Shown: positions 10,695 to 23,620 of the stretch, piece after piece
Numbering within the stretch: position 1 is the first letter of the stretch
Layout of the letters: each line of letters opens with the position of its first letter
NCBI GenBank assembly: GCA_013396995.1
Contig: VWZP01001424.1
Coordinates: 1 to 64,000, forward strand
Direction: 5' to 3'
DNA length: 64,000 nt
DNA from: Dicaeum eximium
Lineage: Eukaryota > Chordata > Aves > Passeriformes > Dicaeidae
Made by a program: the position numbers and the translations under genes
The notes under the pieces: generated by a model
What the model saw: only the letters and a program-made list of their open reading frames with translations
The model's database searches: none
What the model was told of the DNA's origin: nothing

Positions 10695-13217
10695 ATGAAG
10701 CTTTGGATTTTTGTTCTATGCTCAATTGTGGTTGCATCTGATCCTTTCCAGTCACAGCCTTCTTTTTCTTCAGTCAGAGGATCTTGTCAGAGTCTCTGTT
10801 CCTGTGAAGAAAAGGATGATACCATGATTATCAACTGTGACAAAAGAGACATCAAGATGATATCAGAAATAAATGTCCCACCATCACGGCCTTTCCATCT
10901 CAATCTCTTAAACAATGGTCTGAGTATGTTACATGTGAATGATTTTGCTGGCCTTGTTAATGCTATTTCTCTGCATCTTGGTTTTAACAATATAGCAGAT
11001 ATTGAGCCTGGGGCTTTCAATGGTCTTAGCCTCCTTAAACAACTTCATATCAATCACAATTCTTTGGAAACACTTAAAGAAGATACATTTAATGGATTGG
11101 AAAATTTGGAGTTTCTTCAAGCAGACAACAATTTCATCACAGTGATTGAAGCAAGTGCCTTTAGCAAGCTCAACAGGCTTAAAGTGCTTATTTTGAATGA
11201 TAATGCCATTGAGTATCTTCCTCCAAACATATTTCGTTTCGTGCCATTGACTCATTTAGATCTGCGTGGAAACCAGTTACAGACACTGCCCTATGTCGGC
11301 TTTTTGGAACACATTGGAAGAATACTAGACCTTCAGCTGGAAGACAATAAATGGGCCTGTAACTGTGATTTGTTGCAGCTGAAGATATGGCTAGAAAACA
11401 TGCCTCCTCAGTCCATAATAGGTGATGTTGTATGCAATAGTCCTTCAGTTATCAAAGGCAGCATATTAAGCCGGCTGAAAAAAGAATCACTTTGTCCCAC
11501 CCATCCTGTTAATGAACTGGAAGACCCTTCAGGGTCACTGCCCTTGGTTGTAACCACCTCTATCAGTGATAACCATCTATCAACTAAGGTGATTCCTCTC
11601 CTGAAAGCTCCTACTAAAGAACCAAGTTTAGTGCTCCATACTTCCAAGCCTACTACGTTTCCAGGAATCTCTTGTCCTGTCCCTTGTCACTGCACCAGCC
11701 ATATGCTCTCAGGAGTTCTTATGCACTGCCAGGAGCGAAATATTGAAAGCTTGTCTGATTTAGGACCCCCTCCTCCAAATCCTAAAAAGCTTATCCTAGC
11801 TGGAAACATTATTCAGACGTTGTTGAAATCAGATCTTGTGGACTATGCCAGCCTGGAAATGCTTCACCTGGGGAACAATCGCATTGAGATCCTTGAGGAA
11901 GGTTCCTTTATTAATCTGACTAGACTACAGAAACTATATCTCAATGGCAATCATCTTACAAAGCTAAGTCAGAATCTCTTCCTTGGCCTTCAGCACCTTG
12001 AGTACTTGTACCTTGAATATAATGCCATCAAAGAAGTTTTGCCAGGGACATTTAATGTAATGCCAAAACTGAAAGTTCTCTACCTAAATAACAACCTTCT
12101 GCAGGCTTTGCCACCCCATATCTTTTCAGGTGTTCCCCTCACAAGATTAAATCTGAAAACAAACCAATTTGCTCATTTGCCTGTGAGTAATGTCTTGGAT
12201 GAACTGGATATGCTGGTACAAATTGAACTTGAAGACAACCCTTGGGACTGTACTTGTGATTCAGTTGGACTGCAAAAATGGATACAAAAATTGAGTAAGA
12301 ATACCATGATGGGTGATATTTTTTGTAAATCTCCAGGGCACTTGGCAAAAAAAGAACTGAAATCCCTAAACAGTGAAGTCTTGTGTCCAGGCTTAATAAA
12401 CAGCCCTGCCCTACCAACTCATGCCAGTTTTGTGGTAGTGACAACTTCTTCTCCTACTGCCAACACTGCAGACACCATCCTGCGGTCCCTTACAGATGCT
12501 GTCCCACTTTCTGTTCTAATATTAGGACTGCTCATTGTGTTTATAACCATTGTATTTTGTGCAGCAGGGATAGTGGTTCTTGTCCTGCACCGGCGCCGAA
12601 GATGCAAAAAGAAACAAGTGGATGAACAGGTGAGGGACAGCAGCCCTGTTCACCTCCAGTACAGCATGTACGGGCACAAGACAACACACCACACCACGGA
12701 GTGCCCTGCTGCCACTCTCTATGAGCAACGAATAGTGACCCCCATGGTTCAGGTGTACCACAGCCCCTCCTTCAGCCCCAAGCATCCCGAGCAGCAACAG
12801 GCGGAGGGAAGCGAGAAGGAAGCTAATGATTCCAAATATCTCCGCCGAAGTCTCCTGGAAAGAGAGAACAGTTCACCACTTACAGGTCCAAATGTCAAAT
12901 ACAAGGCTACAGATCAATCTGCTGAATTTCTGTCTTTTCAGGATGCTAGCTGCTTGTATAGAAACATTCTTGAAAAAGAGAGAGAACTGCAGCAACTAGG
13001 GATCACAGAATACCTAAGAAAAAATATTGTCCAGCTCCAGCCTGATGTGGAAGTTCGTTATCCTGGAACACATGAAGAGTTGAAGCTAATGGAGACACTC
13101 ATGTACTCCAGGCCAAGAAAGGTTTTTCTAGAACAAACTAAAAATGAGTATTTTGAGCTCAAGGCTAATTTACATGCTGAGCCTGACTATCTGGAAGTCC
13201 TGGAGCAGCAAACGTGA
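10695..13217 (+). CDS. SLITRK6: SLIT and NTRK-like family member 6
   Basis: This is an 840-residue single-exon reading frame. It matches vertebrate SLITRK6 along its whole length as I recall it; human SLITRK6 has 841 residues. A hydrophobic signal peptide (about 1-15) is followed by a cysteine-rich LRR N-cap (C31, C35, C37), about six leucine-rich repeats and an LRR C-cap (from W220, CNC motif). A proline/threonine-rich linker leads to a second N-cap (C327, C331, C333), a second repeat block and a second C-cap (from W517). One transmembrane helix lies near 605-631, followed by a stop-transfer run of arginines. The cytoplasmic tail ends in the tyrosine-bearing YLEVLEQQT terminus conserved in SLITRKs and related to Trk receptors. 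SLITRK proteins act at neuronal surfaces, bind presynaptic receptor phosphatases and promote synapse formation. Loss of SLITRK6 in people causes deafness with myopia. The start has A at -3 and encodes the expected MKLW opening. No frameshift or lost cysteine was seen. Confidence 0.97.
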   Translation: MKLWIFVLCSIVVASDPFQSQPSFSSVRGSCQSLCSCEEKDDTMIINCDKRDIKMISEINVPPSRPFHLNLLNNGLSMLHVNDFAGLVNAISLHLGFNNIADIEPGAFNGLSLLKQLHINHNSLETLKEDTFNGLENLEFLQADNNFITVIEASAFSKLNRLKVLILNDNAIEYLPPNIFRFVPLTHLDLRGNQLQTLPYVGFLEHIGRILDLQLEDNKWACNCDLLQLKIWLENMPPQSIIGDVVCNSPSVIKGSILSRLKKESLCPTHPVNELEDPSGSLPLVVTTSISDNHLSTKVIPLLKAPTKEPSLVLHTSKPTTFPGISCPVPCHCTSHMLSGVLMHCQERNIESLSDLGPPPPNPKKLILAGNIIQTLLKSDLVDYASLEMLHLGNNRIEILEEGSFINLTRLQKLYLNGNHLTKLSQNLFLGLQHLEYLYLEYNAIKEVLPGTFNVMPKLKVLYLNNNLLQALPPHIFSGVPLTRLNLKTNQFAHLPVSNVLDELDMLVQIELEDNPWDCTCDSVGLQKWIQKLSKNTMMGDIFCKSPGHLAKKELKSLNSEVLCPGLINSPALPTHASFVVVTTSSPTANTADTILRSLTDAVPLSVLILGLLIVFITIVFCAAGIVVLVLHRRRRCKKKQVDEQVRDSSPVHLQYSMYGHKTTHHTTECPAATLYEQRIVTPMVQVYHSPSFSPKHPEQQQAEGSEKEANDSKYLRRSLLERENSSPLTGPNVKYKATDQSAEFLSFQDASCLYRNILEKERELQQLGITEYLRKNIVQLQPDVEVRYPGTHEELKLMETLMYSRPRKVFLEQTKNEYFELKANLHAEPDYLEVLEQQT

Positions 13218-14360
13218 AGTGATAATACATTGGGCTGGGGCCGAATTTCTTTGATTTTATTTTAAGGTGGAATAATTGTAAATAAAAGTGCCTTATAATA
13301 ACATGTCAGCAGTTGGAACTTAAGCACAGCAGTAATCCTAGCAAAGAAAAACTCAGGGATCACTGTGGGAAGCCATGGGGTTGTGTGCAGGCAATATGTT
13401 GCACCCCAATTTAAGCAAGAATTTGTGTGATTGAACTGTGAGAGGAAGATTGCTTATTGCACTGTTCCTCATACTTTTGAAAAGGTAGTGTGTGCCACTC
13501 TCTGTTCTGTTTTGTTTCCCAACCTATGGAAAAAAAAAGTTAATTACCCTTACCCATTCTTTTTTCCCTCCATTTAATTAGATTCTTTTAAAAAACAAAA
13601 AGACAAAAAAGAGAAAACCCCAACACCTGTGTTTGTATTTATAACCTTAGAGTGTACATGTTAGGTTAGTACATGCACTGCATACATGACCACTGTCTAC
13701 AACTACACCTAAGATACCTTTATAATAAATATGAAAGGAGTTCAAAAGTTGTCATCCTAAATGTCAGTTAAAAAAGAAAAAAGATAAAATATTTTTGTGT
13801 ATTCACCCAGAGCCTGCAAATATTTAAGTATTTTACACAGAACTTCATGTGCATTCTGTATCAGTATGTGGAAGGAAAAATATGTAACTATGTTTACCCA
13901 ACATCTTCAACAAAGAAAACTGCAAGCCTTTTGCTACTTTCCTTATCTGATAGCTTTACCTAAGTTTGGACAATCTTTTCTTGAGCTGCTGCTATAAGAT
14001 ATTGTGCATCACTGGTGTTTCAACTCATAATTCTGGGCAATTTGAAAAGCTACTGAGAATCAGCTGTAAATATGTTACTGTGTTTAATAAGTTTGATTAT
14101 TTTATATATAAATATATATATACATATGTATATAAATAACTTCTTTTCTGGCTTTAAATATTCTTGAAGGAAATGAGTTTGCTGTGGCTAGGAATTTCCA
14201 AGTGCATATACAGGTCTTTTTCCACCCTAACCAAAAGCAACGCTCAGACAGGATAACTCCAACAATACACACATGAGGAAGAATAATAGTATTTAGCTAT
14301 TTGTACAAAAATATATTTTCTGAAATTAAAAGAAAATAAAGTGTTGTGGGAAAAATAGGT
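13218..14360 (+). other. SLITRK6 3' UTR (inferred)
   Basis: AT-rich sequence after the TGA. It contains three Pumilio-type TGTANATA motifs (13277-13284, 14065-14072, 14127-14134), an AT-rich tract (14101-14140) and several polyadenylation hexamers. The distal ATTAAA/AATAAA pair at 14325-14340 is the most likely main site, giving about 1.1 kb of UTR. An earlier site at 13281-13286 and a later one at 14540-14545 could give short or longer isoforms. Confidence 0.5.
14325..14340 (+). terminator. Candidate SLITRK6 polyadenylation signals
   Basis: ATTAAA (14325-14330) and AATAAA (14335-14340) lie together, with a GTGTTGTGGG stretch immediately downstream that could serve as the GU-rich element. 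Cleavage is expected near 14350-14365. Other hexamers lie at 13281, 13724 and 14540, so usage is uncertain. Confidence 0.45.
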
Positions 14361-17300
14361 TACAAACACGTAGAACACTGCAGGTTTATTTTTGCAATGA
14401 ATTCTCGCTAGATTTATATTTACTATTTATTCTGTATAATTTTGTATTTTTTTTCTTTCCAACTCACAAGAAAAGAAAAAGCTTATTCCTGGCTGATTTT
14501 CAAGCTAATCAAGGAACTGCTCTCTATTAATGAAAAAGAAATAAAGAATTTTTTAAATGTCTTTTTCTTAAAGGTCACTTTTTAAAGAAGGCAACAACTT
14601 CTGCATGCACAAGTTTAAAACTACTTGGGAATTAAACACAATGATTCTCACTCTTGTCATGTGGACAAAAGCATTTTATCCTGAGTGCAGTAAGGTCATT
14701 CAATTTCTGTGCATGACTGACATGGTGCCAAAACACAATTTCTGACCTGCATTTATCTTCCTCCAAGCAAATCTTTTGTAAACTGACTATGCATGAAGTT
14801 TTTTTTCTAATTCCTATTTGTAAAGTGAAAAATCAGCTTAATTACTACATGTATACATATGTATGCTAAATTTAGCATTGAAGTCTTGATAAACTCAAAG
14901 TAAAAAGATATATTCTTTAGTTCAAAATACTGTTCATGTCTTACCTATTTGTATATACAAATGAGAGTTCTTCATATTCTTCTACATAAGTTTATGACAG
15001 AAAAATTTCCTCTATTACATATGAAAGTCAGATTCTCAGTTCTTTCAAATTTGCATAGACATAACAACTTTTATGGTGCTATACTAATTTCTGTAGTTTG
15101 AGGATCTGACCACATTTGGACTCTGTTAACAAATCAACTTCCTTATTAATATTTTTAGGTGTTACCAGTTTGTTATGGAAGTGAAACTTGTCTTACGAAA
15201 ATCAAAATTTCAATTACAGAATAACTATTATTTCTTCTTTCTATATCTGGGAGTAATTTATTCAGAAAACATGTCTATTTTGGAAGATTATGAAGAGTAA
15301 ATGTGGTGAAAATATATTTGTTTCATTGCTATCTTTGTTCCAGACAATGAAAGACAATATTGAGTGTTGCTTGTGCAGGTAAGGGTGAAGAAAAAGGGAA
15401 AATGCAGGTACAATAACTTTGCATTAAATTAGTTATATGATGTTATTTTAGATGTACTTGCATATTCAAGCACATGTAAATGTGTTTCATGGACATGACA
15501 TCAAACCTATGGAAACCCATGCCTGGTAACTGGGGGGCAGGTGGGATGGCTTAGAGTATCAAAATGACACTAGATGTCTCCATTTGAAGAATTTAATTTC
15601 ACACAGGAAAAAATTTCAAATAAATTTATTGTATGGAATAATTAAATGCAGTTAAAATGGAATTTATTTAATGGAAGTAGCACTAGAAAGCTTTGAATAT
15701 TAAATCAGACTCATTAAATTGCTCTTTTTCAAAATCTCAGAGATCTCAAATTAGTGCAGAGAAAAAAATCAGAATACAAATGTAAATGGTACTTGATAAC
15801 GGAGTTTATTATTTCAGTGTCTTTGATTTCAGTAGTTATTTCCAAATGAAAAATGTGTGTAAAAATAATACCCTGCAATTGGCAAGATGCGGGGAAACGG
15901 TGATTCAAGCCCTTAGGCGTAGATTTAAGAGAAATAGCTTCAGACTAAAGACAATTGCCACATGCACAGATGTCACTTTGCTTAGCTGCTAACAGTTACT
16001 TGGCAGAATGTTGAGGACAACTGTGTGGCAAACATTCTTTCCCCTTGCAGTCTCAAAGCATCAGGAGGAAGAGTGAGCTAAATTAGTGTCAAAGCAAGTC
16101 AGTTACACAGCTGTACTGGAGCCTCGCTCAGCAGGGATAGAGAGACCTTTACCACTGAGCTTTCCTTCCGAAGGGAGAGTCATGCCTTTCACTTTATAAG
16201 GACAAGTGTGCTCTGTGGCACTCTGTATAACACTGCAAGTGGTTTGGCAGTATCCAGGAATCTCCAGGATGTGGCTCGCTGTCCACTTTCCTATCATCAT
16301 GTTGCCTACTGGGCTGCCATGTAGTGAGCATTTATAATGAGAAAAGAGGGGTCTGCCTTACATTCAGATAGTGATTTTTCCAACTATGAGGAAAATTTAC
16401 ACCGCCATAACAAAAAAGGAGAAAGGTTTGACCTTGTGTGATCGTTCTTCAGCTAAAGAAAATAATTGTCTGCTTATAAAAATAAAATCATGATGAAAGG
16501 CACCACATAAGAAAGAAGGATGTGCTATCTATTTCTAAAAGTTCCTTGGAATATTATAACAACCGGAAATGTGTCGTTAATGTTATTGATGTTTGCAAAA
16601 AGCTGGGAAGGCTATTCATAAATTTTCTTGTTAAAAATCCTACTGTCTTTTTCTTTTTTTTTTTTTTTTCCAGTGACAGGCACAGTTAAGTGGTTTGATA
16701 CATTTTTACATTTTTACTTAGCTAGAATAATGGAGGTTGGAAGGCAAAGCATGTTTGACAGTGTGCAACAAAGTGGATCCATTTTTTTCCTGTCAGCATG
16801 AGAGTTTAATTGAGTGCGAGAGCAGTGCTTCGTCAAGCACACTGGTGTAAGTGGCAGCTATGATGTTGTTGCTAGGGTACCTCAAGGTAACCAACACTAC
16901 CATTTTTTGCCTCACATTTGATTGAAGAAAACAAGTAACACCACAGATCTGTTCCCTTAATAAACATATTAAAACTATTAATTACACTTTTTTATTTTAA
17001 ACTGTTCCTATCCTCTCCACTTAGAAGACAAATGTATTTATTTCTTTTTCTTCTTGCTACAGGTAATTTTCCCCCTGCAGTGATGCCTCTCCAAGCTTTT
17101 TAAAAGAAATAAAACCCAGCCCCACACTTAAAAAACCCTATCCAACAAAGACTACGAATGCACACATCAATTTGGGTATTTGCCTATTTAGAAATGGCCT
17201 CATATTTTTACACATTCTTTTCCATTTGAATAACAGATCGACCTCTCTGTCACCTATTCCAGACTGAAAACTAGTTTGTACTTATTTTCAGTGATGTGTC

Positions 17301-20300
17301 AAACCTATCAGATTTTAATATAATCCTTTTCAACTTGCAGTCATTGTTTCTCCGATTAGAATCTGAGGATCAGTTTTCAGCCCCTCTTTACATGACAAAA
17401 ATGTTCCCTGTATGGCTCCAAATGGAAGATGTTTGTCATGTACCTCTTACTTACCTACAGAGAGATTACTAATTGTATAGTTTGCTATACTGAAGAAATA
17501 AGTTTGACCAGTATGGGAAACCAGACCTCCTTAGAAAGATCCAATTCTTGTTTGTTAATAAAAAAAATAGTTACCACAAGTAAGACATTATTTCACAGGA
17601 TAAAGTAATAGAGGCAAGAGGAAGAAATGGAGACTGAATCTCAAAATCATCTCCCAGAAGGAATTCTGGATTATCATTCTGAGGATGTCAATGTCTACAG
17701 CAATACACTTTATTAGTCACACCAAAACAATCTGCAAGTTTCATGTAGATGTGCTGAAATCACTCTGAGATTAAAGACCAATCAAACACTTAATTCAAAA
17801 GATCAGAAACTTTCTTAAGGCTCGCATATTTGTCTTCTGTTGTACTCCCTGACATAGAATATCTGCATTTCCATTAATGAATTTCATGCTCAGCCATAGA
17901 CTGCCCTCTGGCATTACAATCTGTTGTAATTGAAATCTACTCCTTGGAGAGTTTTTTTCAGTGTGTACATTGCCTTCAGTGGTGAGTTCCTCTGGGACCT
18001 GATGGACTACTGGCGATTTGAGACAGGGAAATAATCTTGTGTTATAAGTCAAAATCTGTCTCTCTTTTTTTCAATTTTCCAAAGTTTGTGATGTTCTTGA
18101 TGTTGTTTGAGGAGCCAAATCCTTTTATTCCTTAAAACAGAAGTGTACCATAGCTGGAATCAATATACTTCCCATACTGAAAAGATAAAGCATGGTGTTT
18201 TCTTTTCTGCACATCTCCTAACATTCAGCCTTGGCTTTTTGACACAACAGAACAAATTCTAAAGAGCCACAGCCTAATGGAAAGCAGCTAACCTCGAGGA
18301 AGAACATAAAAGGCCAGATGCTGTTCAGCTCTATGGAAGCAAGATGGGATAAAGAATTTTTATTTATTCAACTTCACCAAGATGCAAGAGTGCAAGTACA
18401 TGCACACAGTACATTTCATAAAACATTTACCAAAGTTTCCTGTTCTAAGGCATTAACTTCAAAATATTCACAGTATGTGAATATTACTAGTGGAAGGACT
18501 ACTTCTACTTGATTTTTACTCACAGTTTATGAAATAGAATGTTGGAATACAGAAAAGAAGAAACAATACGGTTTCATGTTTCAAGGAGAAATGTTATTTA
18601 TTGTCATTTCAGCTGTTTGTTTTGGTTGTAATATTCATCCAGATTATTTAATTTTCAGATAATTTTTTTACAAGTTGAGAATTTTAAAAATTCTTCTAGT
18701 TGTGATTATTTACCAAATAAACTATAGAAAAGTAAATAATTAGTTTTTCAAATAGAAATCTGAAACCTTTTCTATATGAAGAAATCTTATGGCATGCTAG
18801 CATAAACTTGTTTTCTAAAAGAAACTATAAAATTTATTTTGTCAGCTCATAAAAGTCAGTATTATTTTTAGTTCCAAATTAAGACAGCTCAACATTTTTC
18901 CATTTTTTCAAAGTTTGAAGCCAACAAAACACTTCCATAATGACACATATTTGGGTTGAATGTATATTAAATGGTTCCATTCTAAGACATATTAACAAAA
19001 AAAAAAAAACTTTCAAGTATAATCTGCTACTTTGCCTCATTTTCCCTTCTGAAATGGCATAGCGTACTGTTAAAAAAAAAAAAAAAGGTACATTTCCTGG
19101 ACAACAAGACCAAACTAGAAGACCAAACTAGAAGACCAAACTAGAAAAATTCTTTTTTGTCTTTGTTACATATCCTTTTTGGAGAGTAGAATATCATGGA
19201 GTCCCATCCCTGCAGCACAGTATGTTTACACAATTCATATGGCATGCAAAACAGAAAGATTTGGCCTGACTAGTAGTCTATGCAAGCATGCTCTTTTGTA
19301 AATGGAAGGCTGTTGCCATTTTTTAAAAGATCTTGTGTGTCAAATATCCTTTAGATATGCCTCTTAGACCAGACCCCATAAATATCAGATATTTATGAAA
19401 CTTGATACAAGAAGTTTCAAACCTGATACAAACAAGGTTCCTGGCTGACAGTTCTGGGCTAGTTTATTGGAATCCAGATACCCTGGAATTTTGGGTACTT
19501 GGAGGACAGTGAGAAATGTCCATAATTTTTTACAGAGGGAAGGTTCTTGGGCAACAGTTAAACTTAGATTGCTTTTCTCATACTGCTCATCTTGAGATGT
19601 TCAATGTTCCACAATGTTGTATCACACCACTTGAGGATGAAAGTAAAACATCACTAAATCGGAAATTTAGCATTTAGATGCCATTGTTCACAAAAGGTAA
19701 ATGTTTCCATGAAATAATAAGGAAATTAAGATTAATATTTGGAGATTTTAATTGCCTCATGTGTTACACAAGGGTCTTTAAGTAATATATCACCTCAAGA
19801 GAGACTGGGAGGAGGTGGCATTGCTGTCTATTGATCACTCACACATTTGGATTTCCTGAAGGGAAATGTTGTGCAGAGGACAGCTATTTTCATGCTGCCA
19901 TACATGATAATATGAACGCTGAATAATATTTTATAGATTTTAAAGTAACTGTTTATTATAGGCTGTAACAACTGGAATGTCATCTGAAGTTAGATTTCTT
20001 GCAGTCTCAGATTCCATTATTATTTTTATTCATAAAAATGACTAGAGAATATACAGAAGTTTTATTATTTCCCATATAAAAGCAGTCATGTAATGAAAAA
20101 AAATTCCCCTCTGAATTTTTGATTAATGACCTGATCCAAGGGCCATTAAAGATAAGGAATTATGTTTTTCAGATACAGCGTGATGAGGAAGAATCTTAGA
20201 AATCTATGGTTTTATCTGCACAGATATATATAGAAAAAAAGTACTTACAAAAGCATTGGGGTGTTGTTGCACCCAACTGTTTTCCAAACACCATAAGTTG

Positions 20301-20605
20301 GAACTAGACAAGACCAGTGCCTGTTCTTAACTATAAGGCCTGACCATATGTTAAAAAATAACTCACAAAATTTATTCTGAAGACTCCCATGACACAGTCT
20401 CCTGAAAAATTAAAAGGTATGTGTTGGTTTCTTCCCCTCATTTTTTCTAACACATAAGTATCCTGGAAAGATCACAGTGTGGGTTATAAAGGTAAATGGG
20501 AATAGTAAACACTTAAAAGACATTGAAATAATAAGAAAACCTACTTCATTACTGCAGCACTGAGACACAGTTACTAAAGTACCCACGGAACATCACACCC
20601 TTGAA
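14361..20605. other. Intergenic, downstream of SLITRK6
   Basis: There is no gene or clear transposon. Notable items are two CpG-containing patches at 15,880-15,990 and 16,790-16,890 that could be conserved elements, a poly-T tract near 16,650 and a 13-bp triplicate at 19,108-19,146. Small reading frames here show no family resemblance. Confidence 0.45.
19108..19146 (+). repeat. 13-bp unit, three perfect tandem copies
   Basis: GACCAAACTAGAA occurs three times without a mismatch (19108-19120, 19121-19133, 19134-19146). Perfect identity suggests recent expansion. Confidence 0.95.
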
Positions 20606-20666
20606 GCAGGAGACTGGACTAGACAGCATCCAGAGGTCCCTTCCAGGGACAATATTTGTGATTCTA
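20606..20666 (+). mobile_element. CR1 LINE 3' end, short fragment
   Basis: The text ACTGGACTAGACAGCATCC, then CAGAGGTCCCTTCCAGG and a TGTGATTCTA tail, is the terminal segment of avian CR1. Only about 60 bases remain, typical of strong 5' truncation. The hit could extend slightly to the left. Confidence 0.75.
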
Positions 20667-23584
20667 ATAGGATTCTGCAAAAGATTTTTTAGGGCAAAAT
20701 AGTCTACAGTCTTTCTTTTCTATACACAGGCTTCCTGAATGTGAAGTTAAGGAAAAAAAGGAATATTCTCCAAACACTGTCATGAAATAAAAGCTTTCCA
20801 CATAGCTCTTGTAAGATAGAGAGATGCAGTAATATGGATGCTTCATCAAGTAAGCAGTACTCCTTCAATAATGGTATATTGGTGACGGTGAACTGTGGCT
20901 ATCTAAGTTTATTATTAAAAACACTTTCTTCCAGAATAGATGACTTCAGATTTCTAAATAAAATACTGAAACTATCTGAAACACTTGAAGAATGATCCAT
21001 TTCTGTACTGGTTGAATTAATGATCCTTGTTTTCTTGACATACTGGTGGTGTAATTCTTCATTCATTTCAAAGGTAAAAATCTTAGGTTTTCAACAGTTC
21101 TTCCAGGTTTTAAAAGTATTTAATATATTATTTTTGTCAAAAGGACAAATTATAAAACAGTATATGAGTAATGTATGTTTTAAATTAAAAATATTTTTAC
21201 ATAAAAACTCGACTTTAAATCTTTCCAATTAAGAAGCAGCACTAGGAACAAGACTCTTTGGTCTCATTGCTCCATGCTATTTAGTAATCAGCTTTTTCAA
21301 AATCCTCCTATGGTATGTTATCCATTACCTGAAACCCAGTACTTCCATACAGATTTAGGGCAAATATTTATGCAATTAAATTTCCATGTTTCTTATAGTC
21401 TTTAGATATATAAATTAGCTGTTTTTGAAGACTGGATACTAAATGGATCTTTGATTTGTCCTAGGATGGCTGTTAGTAAATTCATTATAGGTACTTGTAC
21501 ACACATATAACATACTTGTATATCTTTGTGGAAACCAAATTTCTCAGACCTAACTAGATCTATATCTGGAAGTGGTTTCCCAATTTCACTAATAGAGTCT
21601 TTTTTTATAAAAATGCCTATAATTTGTATGCTTTTAATAGGTCTGTTATATATTATTCTTGTAAATTATACTTCTGAAAGGTAATGCAAACATGGATATG
21701 TTCTTACCAGACCAATTATTTAGCCACATATGGAGGAAGCGAAGGATTGAAATAGTCACAGGTAGTCCTCCATAAAAATTCAATGGAAAAACTGCTAGTT
21801 TGAGATTAAACATGAACATAAGAGTTCCAAAATTTTTTAGAAATAGACAAAAAATGCTTGTTATTCCTACAATTTAAAAGCAGAAGATTAGACACCAATC
21901 ATGCAATTATTTGACAATGAAAATCAATAAAAATGTAGTTGTTTTCCACCTAAATATGTAAATACACTGCCACAAAGTTTTGAAATTTTTATTTCTACAT
22001 AAAATGCTTTTTCAGACAACAAGTGCTCCAAAAGGCTATGTAATATAGCTGATTTAATACACAGTTGTATTCTGTTGGTACTGCAGTGAATTCTCAGTCT
22101 CATTTTTAAAAGGTAGGTCCAAGACAAGACTGAAAAGCATTGTGTTTTAATTAAAAAAAAAAAAACCAAACTGTAAAAAACCCACAAGAAAAGACAAAAA
22201 TAAAATGTCTTTAATTAAAAAAAGCAAAGAAAAATCATTAGAATATTTCAAGTATGTATCCATTGTTCTCTGCATAACCAATCACATATTTTTCTTTATC
22301 ATTCATCTCTTTTACTCCTTTCTTTTCTTTTTTTTTTTAAACTTCTTTTTGTCATGTATGTAAAATTTTGTAGCCTAGATAAATTAAAGTTGTGGGGTTT
22401 TAGCTAGCAACTGTCTAAGTGTCTGTTGTTCACCACTGGCCAATGACCTCTATAGTGGGCTTTTAAATCAACACAGATACTTAAGGTCCTAATAAACTTA
22501 CTAGTGTATAAATTATCATTTTTGTTCTTTTCTCTTTTGGAATAAAATGATCATAATGCAAACAAGGAAATAAATATTTGTATGAGGAGGGGAAGAGAAA
22601 GAATTAAATCTCAAGTTGACCTGTAATTTTCCATCAAAGTACAGATTGATGGAAAAATATGCAATCAAAACCCTCAGTATTTCACATAGAAAGACTTTTT
22701 CCAAAACAAACACCTATTTTTCAGTTGAACACAGCTATCAATGATTACATATTTCAGTTTGTTGGTGTTGTGTTTTGATATTACTGACCTCTAATCTTTC
22801 CTAGAACCCTATTGAAATTTTACAAGGTACGCCTACAATTTTCTTTTTTCCCCTTGAAAAAGTTTATTCAACACCTTCCATTATATCTTTAAATTTTTCC
22901 ATCTTGCTTGATTGCTGGAAGACCTGATTACATAGAAGTTATAAGAGAATGGAAAATACAGATTGCAAGGCAGCAGATTATTATGGAAGTTCTGATACGA
23001 GTTTCAGTATCCACTACAGAATAAGTTTGCTCAGGCAAAATGAAATGGATTGTTTTAGGAATTATATGTTTTTCTATTCCTTAAAATTGAACATGTTTAT
23101 GACCAACTTTTAATAACTATTTGGCTATTTCACTTCTTGTTTTCTTACAATCCATAGAAAAGTTGAATTTCCGACTTTCATATTTGACCTAATGTGTGTG
23201 AAATACAAGAACTCAATTGCATAGCATGGTAAGATTATCAGTTCTCATTACCTAAGTATAAGAATACAAATTGCCAGGTTTACGTGCCAGACTTTTAAAA
23301 TGCATTCCTGGATAGGATCTCTCATACCAACTGACTGCCAGCTCTCCAAGCCTCTACGGGAGCTGCTCTTGGATTAGCTTCTGATGATTATTCCAACACT
23401 CTAAAGGAGATTGTGAAAGAAATAAATTGTACAATGTACTTAATGTTCACACAGTAGATGAAAGAGCTAAGGAATTTATTACCACAGCCTGGAACAGCTT
23501 CTAGTGGTGGATCAAAATCTTTTGCTGCAATTCCGTTCTAACTAGTTTAGAGATATGAAATGGTAACTACTGAGAAATGTGGGG

Positions 23585-23620
23585 TTTTTTTTTTTGTTTG
23601 TTTGTTTTTTTTTTTTTAAT
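23585..23620 (+). repeat. T-rich low-complexity tract with GTTT units
   Basis: Homopolymer T is interrupted by three GTTT units. It could be the reverse complement of an A-rich tail, but no adjacent transposon body was recognised. Confidence 0.7.
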
